64,000 bases of DNA, taken from positions 558,001-622,000 of the forward strand of contig NZ_CP128360.1 in NCBI RefSeq assembly GCF_030345095.1, read 5' to 3'. The DNA comes from Solwaraspora sp. WMMA2056 (GTDB lineage Bacteria > Actinomycetota > Actinomycetes > Mycobacteriales > Micromonosporaceae). Below, one piece after another: positions 10,901 to 18,546 of the stretch. The stretch's first letter is position 1, and every line of letters starts with the position of its first letter. The notes beneath the pieces were generated by a model, which ran no database searches, was not told the origin of the DNA, and worked only from the letters and a program-made list of their open reading frames with translations. The position numbers were made by a program, and so were the translations under genes.

Positions 10901-13900
10901 AGACCCAGGCATGATCAGCCAACCGTGGTTGCCGACGATGCCTCCGACCCTGACCATGCTGCCCGGACGCAGCATCGGCCTGGGCCTCTACACCTTCGAC
11001 GGGACCCCGACCCTGACCGAGTCGATGACCACCGTGCTCCGCACCGAGGCGGCCAAACTCGGCCCCGACAGGGGCATGGTCAAGAGCCTGCTCGACATGG
11101 TGCAGGGCCGGATCACGAACCGGTCGATCGGCAAGATCTCCGATTCGCTCTCCGGCCCGGGGCTGCACGACCCGATGCTGAACCGCCGTCGCCTGCTCTA
11201 CCTGTTCACCGCCGACGGGCAGGCGCAGCACTGGTCCGCCATGACCGACGGCGGGGTGTCGGTGCTGCACATGAAGCCCGGCCGGATGACGCAGCGCTCC
11301 TGGGACGTACGGCTGATCGCCGAGCCCGTCGGCGAACCGACGGTCCTCGGCTTCGTCGCCGACCACGACGACCTGGACATCAAGACCACACACACCAGCG
11401 AGCAGGGCGTCACCAGACAGCGGATGCACGGCAGCACCTCCACCATCGGAGTCGCTGGCACCGGCGTCTCGAACCACCAGGGCGAGAACCTCGCGGTCGG
11501 CCTGGGAGACACCGTCGGGCAGGTGTCCCAGGTGCTGAACGCACAGAGCGACGGCTCCACGACGATCGACACGAACCTCAGTTCCGGTCGCGGGATCAAG
11601 GCCAAACTGGAGATCCCCACCAGGTACACCCTGGCCGTCTTCGACAATGGCGAGCGCGTCGACGGCGACCTGCTGGTCATCCACGACAAGGTGGTCCAGG
11701 ACCGGTGGGCCGACGATCTCCGGCCGCCACGGTCCACCCCGGCGGGTACGCCCGTGCCCTATGAGGTCGTCGCGCCGGAGAAGCCGGCACCCGGCTGGCG
11801 GACGCACAACGGAATGCCGCTGCCGCCGCGGTTCAGCGCCGAGGACCTCAACCCGGTCGCCCAGGTGCAACGCCTCGTCGCGGACCTGTTGGCCGATGCC
11901 GCCAAGCGGCTCAAGACAACGGGGTACGCCGGCGCGCATCAGATCCACCAGAGCCTCACCCCGGAGATCCTGCTTCCCGGCCTGCCGAAGCTCATGACCG
12001 AAGCGGGCCTGGACCTGCCACCGGCGGTCAGCGCCCAGATCTTCGGGCAGAAGGCGGCGATCAACATCAAACTGCTGCCCGAGAGCGCCTCGCTCGGCGG
12101 CGTCAGCTCCGGCGTCTACCGGGAACACGCACCACAGCGCAGCGGTGGCTACAGCGCCGGCACCAGCGTCATCACCCAGAACCTGCGGATCCCCCGCATT
12201 CCGCTGATCGGCCGGGGCTTCGCCGACGACCCGTACCAGGCGTTGGAAGCCGGCGGCCCCGGCGTCGCCGCCGGTGACACCCAGGCCGCTGACGAGAGCG
12301 GCGGCAACGCCACCAGCGACCTGGGCAACGTCAAGCCGGAAAGCCGCTCGGCCTCCGTCGACTACCTGAGCCGGGTCGAGATCACCGTCTCGCTGTCGTA
12401 CTCGCTGGCACCAGCCAAGACGGTCACCAGCTCCAGTCAGCCGGACGAGTTGGTGAACGTCTCGTTGCGGATGGGCCTGCATGACGCCCGGACGGCGCTG
12501 CACATCCCGAAGGACGGCACAGCGCAAGCCAAGGACTCGCCCGGCCGGATCGCCGCCTTCGACGAGATCGTCGACCATGAGGCGAAGCTGGCCAAGGCGG
12601 CGGAGAACTTCGTTTCCGCAGCGGACAAACTCGACCAGGCCCGCTACGACGCGTACACGGCCCCGGAGGGCAGCCCCGCACGCGTCGCCGCCGAGGCCAC
12701 CTTGCCCGGGTTGCACGAGGACTGGGACCGGGCCGGTAATGCCTGGTGGGAACTGTTGCAACGGCACCACCAGCTACTGGACGACTTCCGGCACCGGTAC
12801 GTCGGAGTCCCCAAGGGCACCTCGGGCACCGACGCGGCCGCCCTCGCCAAGCACATCCACACCAACAGTGGTCCCCAACCGACCGGCACCGCCACACACC
12901 AACTTTCGACCGGCACCACCACACACCCACCGGCGACCGGCATCACAGGAAGACCGACGGACGGGCCGCAGGTACTTCCGACCCCGGGCGGCGGGTACTG
13001 CCAGCTCTACTCCACTGTCGGCAGCGCTCCCGAGCTGGTCAGCGCTCAGCTCGCCGCCGCAGGGCTCGGCTCGCCTGCCCTGCACGCCTGGCTCGGCGAC
13101 CCAGCGGCCGTCCGTGCACAGGTCACCGCCTGGGCTGCCCACGGGGGTGGGTTGGTGCCGTCGACCAGCCAACTCGGTCAGGCGGCAGAACTGCTCCGCC
13201 GCCTGGTCGAACGGTATCTGCAGACCGTCGGCCCGGACGGCGTGCCAGCGGCAGCGCTGGAGGGGTACCGGAACAACCGGGTGCTGCAGTTGCGCACCGA
13301 GGTGGACGCGATGAACCGCGACACCCTGCTGGGCCGGCTGCGGGACGCGGGGATCACGAGCCTGTGCGACCCCGGCCTGCCACCGGCCACGCAGATGCGC
13401 GATCTCTACCTCGGTCAGCGGACCGCCGACCTGGTCGCCGCAGGGTGGGACCCGGCGGAAGCCCGCGCCCATGCGGAAGGCCAGGTGCCTCTCAAGCCCA
13501 CGACGGACGGCTCACCGCCCCGCAACCTGGCCGACGAGGCGCTCTCGATGCGGGCCATGTTCGACTACCTCACGGCCAGCGGTCATCCCGTCGGACTCCA
13601 GGCACTCACCGACGGCACGCTGCGCGACCAGCTCGTGACGCACCTGCTCAGCCCGCTGCGACCGGCCGACGCCAGCGAGTTCGCCGCCCTCTCCGAGGCG
13701 GTCCGACACTGGGAAGTCCACTGGCAGGATCCGGTCGGTGAGGCATTCGCGGGTCTGTTGGCGGCCGCGTTGGACGCCCGGATACGCATCCACGCACCCG
13801 GACACACTCAGACGCTCGGCCGCGACTCCGCGCCCCTGGTCGACGTGTACCGGCGGAGCGACCACTACCAGGCGATGGTCAGGCAACAACCTGCCCCGGT

Positions 13901-16900
13901 GGAGTCGGCACCACCGGGCAAGCAGCCAGCGGGCAAGCAGCCAGCGGTCGAGTTGGACCAGCTGAGCGGCCCTGCCGTCGAACCGAAGGGCGCCAAACCG
14001 TTCGAAGTCGATCCGCCCGGTCCGGCCGGCGGGCAGAGCATCAGCGGAGACACGCTGCGAAACCAGCAGGTGCGTGTCAACCCGGCCTGGATGCCGCTGT
14101 CCGACTTCACCCCCGAAATCTACGCCGGCCGGCCGGACGCCCACTGGCACTACGTCGTCACAGAATCCGACGACATCATGATCGGCAGCGAGGAGATTCT
14201 CACCGTCGTCTCCGCCAAGCAGCTCGACGACCTCCACGCCGCGATGCGCACGAAGCACCCCGACCTCACTCTCGACCAGCTCAGGAACAGCATCAACCAG
14301 CAAGGCCACCCCACCATCGGCGTACGCTTCGACAACGAGGGCCGCGCCTACGTGGGCAAGGGACGAATCAGTGGCGAACTACGCCGTGACCCGGCCACCG
14401 GACGATGGATCGTCGACGACAAGTCCGGCCGCTACATGAGTGAGAAGATCCGCCCCGGACTCGACCCCGCCGACGTCAAACGCTGGCTCGACGGCGTTGC
14501 CACAAGACTGAGCGAACAGATGGGCGTACCCGTCGAAGCCCGCCCCTACAAACACACCACCACCGCACCAAAAGTCACCCAAGCCACCGCACCACCACCG
14601 GCACCGCCGGAACAAGCGACGGCACCGCCGGCACAAGTGACTGACCCGCCGACGGCTGTACCCACCACTGTCGCCAGGACGACCGACGCCGCCCCGCCAG
14701 TGGACGATCTGCGCATGCGATGGGTGGAGTTCAAGGCGCAGCGTATGCAGGCCGAAGGTACCGACCCGGTCGCGTCCACGATCCTCGCCAACGGATTGAC
14801 GGCCGACCGCGAGACGATGCTGGCCGATCTGGCGACAGAGCACGCCCACCCCCACGAACACACCGCGCCACCACCCTCGGCCACCGAAGCCGCGCCACCC
14901 GGACCAGCGGGTACGGTCTCTCAGAGCATCCCGCCCGCAACGCTCGACTCGTCGCTGGTACCGACGAGCGACAGGACTGACGGACGAGCCAGCTCCGCAC
15001 CGGTTACCGGGGACAAGGAGGTGCCGTCGCGCGCCGCCGTGGAACCTCCGGCGGTCGCGGATGAAGCGCGCGAAACGGTCGGTACCGCCCCCGACCCCGA
15101 GCCCACAGCGATCGCCAGCGGCCAGCAGCCGGCGGCCGGAACCCAGGTCGGGCAGGAGGCCCTCCCGCCTGCGCGGCAGACCGGAACCACCGAGGCGGTA
15201 CGGGACGCGGAGCCGGCGACGGACGGCGGCCGGGTCCTGCACCCCGTTCCGTCCACCGCTCCCGATGCCGTGGTCGTTCCGCCCGGCGGGTCCGAGCTGG
15301 CAGACGTCCCGGATCTGGCACATCCGTCGACCGGCGGCGGCTCCGCCCCGAGCCAGCCAGGTGGTGATCGTGCCGACGACACGACTCCGACGGTTACGCA
15401 GGACAGCGCGCAGACCGGTCCGGCGAACCAGCAGGGCGCGGGCAGCGAACCGACGCTGAGGCTGCGGGGCGGCGGCTCGGGCGGGTCGCTGCCGACCCTG
15501 ATGAGCCTGTTCTCGGGCGCTCGGGCGCGTAGCGGGATGTTCACTGCCCCGGACGCCGCCCATTTCTACGAAGAGGCAAAGCGGATCGGCTGGAACGCAG
15601 CGGGCGACGACCGCGTCGCGCAGGCACTGCACAGGTTGGGCCGGCAGACCGGGCTGCGGTCGGCGCAGGACAAGGCCCGGGAGTTCGTCTGGCATGTCGT
15701 CACCACGGGTACGCCCGTTCAACCCGACATCGTGATCGACGACTCGCATCTCTTCGAAGCGGAGGTGCACGGACAGACCATCCAGGTCCGGGCCAGTGTG
15801 GAGGAGGACCCGGCGGGTCGGGTGGTACGGGTGGTGCGTGCGCAACCACCGTTGCCGCTCGACACCCACGTGGCCGCCCTCGTACAGGCAGGGTGGACGG
15901 TGGTGACCGGCGACGGCGGCACCACCATCGACCCTGATGCCCAGCTGGTGCACGTCGACCCCGCCGACGCACAGGTGCACTCGGCGCTGCACGACATTCA
16001 GCAGATCGCCACCGACTCGCTCGGCGCCACCCACCTTGCCTACACCAACCGCGTTCTGGGGGCGGAGGCGCTCCTCGCTGAGGTGCCGACGTTGGTGGAG
16101 CAGGACAACAGACGGCTTGTCGACAACGAAATGGGCAGCGTGATGGACGCCTGGCGGCGCCTCGACCGCCGGATGAGTTGGCTGCTGCACACGCCCAGGC
16201 CACGCGGATACGAACGGCTGGTGCAGATGCCCGCCGGGCATCACGCCAATGCCTCCTTCGAGCGCTGGCGCTGGCAGTTGCGGCTGCGGTACGACCTGGA
16301 CGCCGACCGTTCGCGGGATGTGCTGGTCCACGAGAAGTTCCACTCGACGCAGGAAGCGACCGTGGCACGGTGGCGGGTGGCCGAGACCGGCGACCCGGGC
16401 GTGCTGGCTGGGCTGATCAAGGATCCGGAGGTGCAGCGCGAGCTACTGGAGGGGCCGGAGAGCCAGCTCGACGCTTCGCAGCGGGAGGTGGCGGAGCTGC
16501 TGTCGCGGCACGGGCTGAATCACCCCGACCGGGCCGCGATCTACCAGCTTCTCGCTGAGCGAAGCGATCTGATGGCCCAGATGCGGCGGTGGTCGGCAGC
16601 GGCAGCGGACAGCGCGGCCGGCGAGCGGCTCCGAGAACGCGTGCAACGTGCGGCGAGCCAGGTCGGAACACTCGAGTGCACGGTATGGGCCCTGTACCTG
16701 AGCCTGTTGCATGAGGCCCAGGCTTTCCTACTGGGCCTGTGGATCCAGGAGGCCGGGTCGGTGCACCGTTGGGGGGCGGCGGCCGCTCAGCTGCCCCCGA
16801 CCGACGGGTACGACAGCATCCCCCTGGGCACCCCGGACAAGTACCCCCACATGCCCGCCGGGGCCGCAGGGGTCTTCCTCCGACCGTCGTCCTCGACGAC

Positions 16901-18506
16901 GCAGGCGCCGACCCGGCTGCCACGACGGGAGGGCATGCTCCTGGTGGTTCAGGTCACCGACGCCGCCCAGGCCGACCGCGTGCTGCGCCGGCTGCGGGAC
17001 GACCTACCTGCGGGAACCATGGTGGAGTTGCTGACTGCCGCGCCGATCAGCGCCCTGCGGGCGGTGGAACTCGCCCAGGTGCTGGGCGGCGATCGGGTGC
17101 TCGCGCTCGACGTCGACCTGGTCGAGCCGACCGGGGCGGTGGCGGATCACTTCGTGGCCCGCAGTCGGGATCACCGTCCCTCCCTCGGCCCCGGGGCCCG
17201 CTACTACACGGTGCACACCGAACCGCAGCAGTCCGTACTGGACTTCGAAATGGTCGCCGTGCACCGCGTCGGCCCGGGCCGGCACCAGCTGATGCCGGGT
17301 TGGCATGTGCAGACGGTCGGCCAACGGGTGTGGATCGGGCCGGCGGACGAGTCGCCGGCCGTACTCGACGACGACCCGCCAGTGGTGATCGGGCTGCCGT
17401 CCCGGCAGACCCCGTGGCCGGTATGGGTGCTCGGGACGTGGATCGGCCGCGCCCTGGCCAGCCACGTCGGCGCCACGACCGAATCGGGATTCGTGCGGGT
17501 GCATCGGCCGGAGCCCCGACCCGTGGTGCTGCCGGAGGCCACCGGCGACCTGCTGCATCCGGTCAGCGACGTCGAGCGTCGGACCGTCGCGGTGGCCTTC
17601 GGATCGGCGGCGGTAGTGGACGAGGTCGGCCACTTACCAGCGGCGACGGGCGGCCCCGACCTCGGTTTCACCGGTCACGACCTGGTTGCCGGGCTGCTGG
17701 ACGTGGCGGGTGCCGCAGCGGCCGAGCAGAATCCGTCGGTCCTGGTCGCGGCGCTGGACGGGCTGGCCGCGCGGCTCGCGGCGGTCGCGCCGGCGACGGG
17801 CGCGGTGGGCGAGCAGGCCGCCCGGCACAACCTGCTTGCCGCCGGCTACCTGGTGGCCCGCGCGCACGGGGTGTTCGAACTGACGCCGCAGCGCCTGGCG
17901 GCGGCGTACCGGGTGCTGGCGGCATACCACGACGACGGCCGGTTCCTCGCCGGAGAAACCGCGCTGGAACAACTGCTACGCAGCGTCAACTCCGACTGGT
18001 ACGGCGATGTCGATCCCACGCGGCTGCAGCGGCTGCTGGAGCTGAACCAGAACGGTGGCCTGGACAAGGACGACCTGGAAGATCTCATCGAACGGGACGA
18101 CATGTGGCTGTCGATCTGGCTACGTGATCTCCAGCCGATCGACCACGCGGCCGGTGTCTGGTCGATGGGCGGCACCGGCCTGAGCCCGGTCCCGCCCGCC
18201 GCCGAAGGCGAACTGGTCGTCGTCTACCGGGCCGGACCAGACCTGCTACCGCTGCCACCGGCCGGCTCCCCGGCGCATACCTGGGTCCCGACCGGGCCTG
18301 CGCTGCTGGCGCAGCTCGGCGGCATGCTGGGCCGGTACCTCGGCGAGGGGGCCTGGATCCGGCTCGTTCCGGTGGTCGACGAGCCGGTCGACCCTGACCT
18401 GGCTGGTCGCCTCGCGGAGGGCCTCGCCGCGCTGCACCGGCGACGAGCCGACCGCATCACCCTGGGCGCGCCGGTGGAGCCATCCGTCGACATCCGCAAA
18501 GCGTGA
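1947..18506 (+). CDS. Giant (5,519 aa) T7SS-type multidomain putative toxin/effector with OTU-like and two zincin-like sites
   Basis: The start is GTG at 1947, 5 nt after GGGAGGG. Residues 20-115 form a helical domain like the T7SS export domain of actinobacterial polymorphic toxins. Residues 169-232 are hydrophobic and could cross a membrane. Residues 825-1470 carry L..RL..LRG coiled repeats in a Pro-rich linker. Residues 1745-1755 read HEIVHQLGVKD with a downstream DLMG (Met1776), the pattern of a metzincin zinc protease. A long beta-rich region of unknown fold fills about 1860-3500. GGGYCQLYS (Cys3685) and DHYQAM (His3973) bracket an OTU-like cysteine peptidase. About 4040-4200 is an unrecognised domain (GRISGELRRDP, DDKSGRYM). 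A linker holds LRLRGGG (Leu4504-Gly4510), then the C-terminal part has HEKFH (4795-4799). The frame is open for 16.6 kb, so the gene looks intact. The target is unknown; a contact toxin or self-processing surface effector is an inference. Confidence 0.85.
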   Translation: MGVRPGDWSPLTLSGDPTPGDPDVLLRVASYMDVMAGHAKTADDGLAAVLRQSGDGAFVGKTADWLREQISKEMSGFIAGVRTAFSAAGPAVRTYAEALREAQAKADQALRDAAGAGDDEERINALKTTAENAAADVKTAAGTARQAILDATGHIKSPVTPKSACEVFWEIFTWLTLIVTVVAIFVGGPLGLIAFAMNAALAVKATLDFAMGKTNALGLALGLLGLLGPSTRPLIALGDLTKLATTAWRNITQFSRNSFTLARAGINDFWRTVSTLSLSGAMRGIGDIGVTLANSVKVGALMIPRIVGPMDGLAARGFVTLEKFTLVTVPATVVRLGTVGQLGLVKLAGVTADAGRFIAANAVRFGNLMARELGGWQWLRIFLPLAGHEIRAVGVSGAFKLGVLGRGLGLTRFDGLAALGGGVRLANGLTTVHVVKPGGAPPPAGGINFSPSGLHLPDLIEKPLIGAPSAQQLSFSARGLDLSAARGALGLHDLAGLRGVQNLDVPMPRTAGPVTPIPATNLPGAAHTVDLGHISRLEVPTVGPVAGMNQVIMPTVATPGAVTLPNMQIGNLSATLNRGVGGVDGLADFGRAELRNLHMGEVSAVRVSETGVAFNLGAPEKAFGDVSLASPTPTPVSALTPTPTGSISPTAPTGITRVDAPAPIGMQLGRTADATTVHQALNLLDEPGTAALTGLHRLDPPTVTVPTSLSRDLSMPAPPRLDLAGGPSPQQLNHLHAVEQLKQAQHALANVSGDALALARAEKDVRVAEALVRRTADGVKVEAREVSNTVDNPAANRTGTVAPDLAAARPAADVDLAAAKPAMTVDESVQALQTRLDNLRGPDAPRTDFAALDLEHRFAQLRPTASADLAELPAVPTHRPGTSMAELESRLAALRGTDPPSPAARQLELEHRFNQLRPGGAVEHRQVDPAMFPDVPTISPAEATARATAVERLTDLEAQLVAVRAEETPLDVGPTRLDDAGSAATPQSGTGRPQTPDQTGTPGRAEGPTGTGKDDGLLNLPSVPRTDPAATPGAEALSQRLTELVSDARGVDLPGSELRVLSTEVRTAIEQGRHGDAARGLNTLHDRIDRQALFQRLDSYRVHVDAGHHRAAQLGMDKSTWLQHAIDIERATAAGRTYELHRLLNDYENSLAGKLAEQKLHDQVVPDGAPGRAPDEAGSTGDLDELQARLDALRGDHTPDPRLAELELELRFANLRGSDGPDVALPAFPEPPTAPPTLPSGGLDDLQKRLDALRGDSTPDPNLAGLELRHRLDALRGVGPDTPPVRIEELPDVPTVPPGALDDLTDRLADLRAHREEVLGMPPAERAEWSAEFARSGDEAADAAVLARYETRIAALEREARLAQLRDGTGPLSADEYRTWQDALVRAGDNQADIDQVLSRYAARLDEHRLDSTTQINVALTSPDHLRPLDSRLDEALGGLSQGLRNDTAARYTTLGDRLAQLRGADATAVSGRAADELPSPGPQAADSTIGHRLDELPSPPRDLPTTRPDPNAADAATGTKLTETPAITPSAETPAVTKSAESPTATKPQDAPARPTPTAGDEVLELPAPRRVADDASATQAEKLVTPPRDLLGDGRPTGPARVIEVDAERWTPFKDAFRIEPTTPGQPPKVTRPPASGERVGVGYRLTVTEQDMHVALKLHLDAAPGVTAREIAEVKARTVEGLQRYVNAPQQHLPGWDVPMRVTVDFVDDPADARGTITVAPAGTQMSQQTWAAGASPAKYAHEIVHQLGVKDSTAPPNALLRDTHQPEHGDLMGSHPHGVDDFVLTPRALSQIAAVLSPYFSGSTAARPAPDPLTGHLAEEFWASGVDIPPPVTEEAVAPAPARTVSTPSGLAPAPLAAVVTSSTTPRITVTAPDESIEMTVLAPITMVDSPLPGLYKTRPDLLYTSETIDDLDGLIRGLEQSVADAVRARVAEKLPLVPGLSKLSVQTDEIGQALRDDGKSFFTTGGRSFDVRDGLFGWHRVTVVPTWSPAEAKVIDQSEDKAKFDTRSDQSAGTKHGSTSGGSGSVGAGTMFPQRVGYGAGGSVDVALSRPLESFEDGVKLTDSHNVRSGSASHLVAAPVGFSVVVTDPARPLTGPKAADRHVGEPVRADVTFRSVDDIAKATPREPDWLTVDPSKHTSMLVENFTPVRILRADIGLAEGADPTGTWNDVVEDLLVLLQPTKAVGPGTLGSGQARGLFKESAVLGNLMPALDTVVHPPTITSTHGAHALSLELTASVPKLSVLADVAKTSFRWQPGQSEATKVAHSSRVGMGLSLVPARWAFGPGYVQARLFGGFIRSMTASASQGGTSRTGTEFKDIANVLVEAHFRVTVNAGLREVPGSRLFGEGTVAPVTVDLVVLGHLPAVRVAQLLNDNSVLVPSPTQWYVPPYALSGGGRSVIYGLSGFQQLYLDVNGLIRRIEGGFLPEFGTSGKVKRMATSRAAIERQANQDALDRALSMPGLRQGKGALFKTGLIASLSRTKKIGTRHVIVHVTASYTRAFQHLGTSKGDAVRTTHTDAFQGKISAGSQWRGAVAFEGGGVFRLTGSTAGAFVPGGAVEVRGRFDRRSGAQLGGQESRLNGGTPDSQAFGNDLQITVQVYAYTKRLGPDPKSRVRFGRVMHQRLPRPATDSGRVVNPTHEPAALVAGKKFTRFRLVETRPVTVQFDNASVLAQPVSLPTTLTPRPDPLAVDRRTQLKLDELRDWVDAGPKSTVNRWLSVEDFPGSTFITALARDALHAAQQYTDAVSRTKLGGLRGTDGLAEGMPVWANMIDRLGESRQSHGLAVMLDGVWHVDKVTSAEEGAATDLAIAAVLTNPKVLPAYATITNESASVGSVEISADKTVEKQFAMRANFSANVRRVGTSTSTTHGGGAVFPATYEKVLYAGSKRDTESISGAIERNANNRKGKQRSFLVAFDMRVSAAVEITNDPDRYAVIPQSLRSGEWLHHHKSVARHGTIANAIFLRLSAATMVKLGLLPKLAGDPGMISQPWLPTMPPTLTMLPGRSIGLGLYTFDGTPTLTESMTTVLRTEAAKLGPDRGMVKSLLDMVQGRITNRSIGKISDSLSGPGLHDPMLNRRRLLYLFTADGQAQHWSAMTDGGVSVLHMKPGRMTQRSWDVRLIAEPVGEPTVLGFVADHDDLDIKTTHTSEQGVTRQRMHGSTSTIGVAGTGVSNHQGENLAVGLGDTVGQVSQVLNAQSDGSTTIDTNLSSGRGIKAKLEIPTRYTLAVFDNGERVDGDLLVIHDKVVQDRWADDLRPPRSTPAGTPVPYEVVAPEKPAPGWRTHNGMPLPPRFSAEDLNPVAQVQRLVADLLADAAKRLKTTGYAGAHQIHQSLTPEILLPGLPKLMTEAGLDLPPAVSAQIFGQKAAINIKLLPESASLGGVSSGVYREHAPQRSGGYSAGTSVITQNLRIPRIPLIGRGFADDPYQALEAGGPGVAAGDTQAADESGGNATSDLGNVKPESRSASVDYLSRVEITVSLSYSLAPAKTVTSSSQPDELVNVSLRMGLHDARTALHIPKDGTAQAKDSPGRIAAFDEIVDHEAKLAKAAENFVSAADKLDQARYDAYTAPEGSPARVAAEATLPGLHEDWDRAGNAWWELLQRHHQLLDDFRHRYVGVPKGTSGTDAAALAKHIHTNSGPQPTGTATHQLSTGTTTHPPATGITGRPTDGPQVLPTPGGGYCQLYSTVGSAPELVSAQLAAAGLGSPALHAWLGDPAAVRAQVTAWAAHGGGLVPSTSQLGQAAELLRRLVERYLQTVGPDGVPAAALEGYRNNRVLQLRTEVDAMNRDTLLGRLRDAGITSLCDPGLPPATQMRDLYLGQRTADLVAAGWDPAEARAHAEGQVPLKPTTDGSPPRNLADEALSMRAMFDYLTASGHPVGLQALTDGTLRDQLVTHLLSPLRPADASEFAALSEAVRHWEVHWQDPVGEAFAGLLAAALDARIRIHAPGHTQTLGRDSAPLVDVYRRSDHYQAMVRQQPAPVESAPPGKQPAGKQPAVELDQLSGPAVEPKGAKPFEVDPPGPAGGQSISGDTLRNQQVRVNPAWMPLSDFTPEIYAGRPDAHWHYVVTESDDIMIGSEEILTVVSAKQLDDLHAAMRTKHPDLTLDQLRNSINQQGHPTIGVRFDNEGRAYVGKGRISGELRRDPATGRWIVDDKSGRYMSEKIRPGLDPADVKRWLDGVATRLSEQMGVPVEARPYKHTTTAPKVTQATAPPPAPPEQATAPPAQVTDPPTAVPTTVARTTDAAPPVDDLRMRWVEFKAQRMQAEGTDPVASTILANGLTADRETMLADLATEHAHPHEHTAPPPSATEAAPPGPAGTVSQSIPPATLDSSLVPTSDRTDGRASSAPVTGDKEVPSRAAVEPPAVADEARETVGTAPDPEPTAIASGQQPAAGTQVGQEALPPARQTGTTEAVRDAEPATDGGRVLHPVPSTAPDAVVVPPGGSELADVPDLAHPSTGGGSAPSQPGGDRADDTTPTVTQDSAQTGPANQQGAGSEPTLRLRGGGSGGSLPTLMSLFSGARARSGMFTAPDAAHFYEEAKRIGWNAAGDDRVAQALHRLGRQTGLRSAQDKAREFVWHVVTTGTPVQPDIVIDDSHLFEAEVHGQTIQVRASVEEDPAGRVVRVVRAQPPLPLDTHVAALVQAGWTVVTGDGGTTIDPDAQLVHVDPADAQVHSALHDIQQIATDSLGATHLAYTNRVLGAEALLAEVPTLVEQDNRRLVDNEMGSVMDAWRRLDRRMSWLLHTPRPRGYERLVQMPAGHHANASFERWRWQLRLRYDLDADRSRDVLVHEKFHSTQEATVARWRVAETGDPGVLAGLIKDPEVQRELLEGPESQLDASQREVAELLSRHGLNHPDRAAIYQLLAERSDLMAQMRRWSAAAADSAAGERLRERVQRAASQVGTLECTVWALYLSLLHEAQAFLLGLWIQEAGSVHRWGAAAAQLPPTDGYDSIPLGTPDKYPHMPAGAAGVFLRPSSSTTQAPTRLPRREGMLLVVQVTDAAQADRVLRRLRDDLPAGTMVELLTAAPISALRAVELAQVLGGDRVLALDVDLVEPTGAVADHFVARSRDHRPSLGPGARYYTVHTEPQQSVLDFEMVAVHRVGPGRHQLMPGWHVQTVGQRVWIGPADESPAVLDDDPPVVIGLPSRQTPWPVWVLGTWIGRALASHVGATTESGFVRVHRPEPRPVVLPEATGDLLHPVSDVERRTVAVAFGSAAVVDEVGHLPAATGGPDLGFTGHDLVAGLLDVAGAAAAEQNPSVLVAALDGLAARLAAVAPATGAVGEQAARHNLLAAGYLVARAHGVFELTPQRLAAAYRVLAAYHDDGRFLAGETALEQLLRSVNSDWYGDVDPTRLQRLLELNQNGGLDKDDLEDLIERDDMWLSIWLRDLQPIDHAAGVWSMGGTGLSPVPPAAEGELVVVYRAGPDLLPLPPAGSPAHTWVPTGPALLAQLGGMLGRYLGEGAWIRLVPVVDEPVDPDLAGRLAEGLAALHRRRADRITLGAPVEPSVDIRKA
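4430..6345 (+). repeat. In-gene repeats encoding LxxRLxxLRG coiled segments
   Basis: At least seven degenerate copies of a segment ending L(D/A)(A/N)LRG occur in the giant protein (for example LDNLRGPD, LAALRGTD, LDALRGDH, LDALRGDS and LDALRGVG), separated by acidic or Pro-rich spacers. They predict amphipathic helices, not leucine-rich repeats. They may act as a spacer or coiled-coil stalk between the N-terminal export part and the first protease-like module. Confidence 0.6.
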
Positions 18507-18546
18507 AGATGCGGTCCGGCTGGCGACTCCGGGCCGACGGGAATCC

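Noticed and set aside
10614-12770. Long antisense open frame (about 718 codons) within the giant gene
   Set aside because: Composition is that of a frame shadow; the plus strand carries the continuous 5,519-codon frame.
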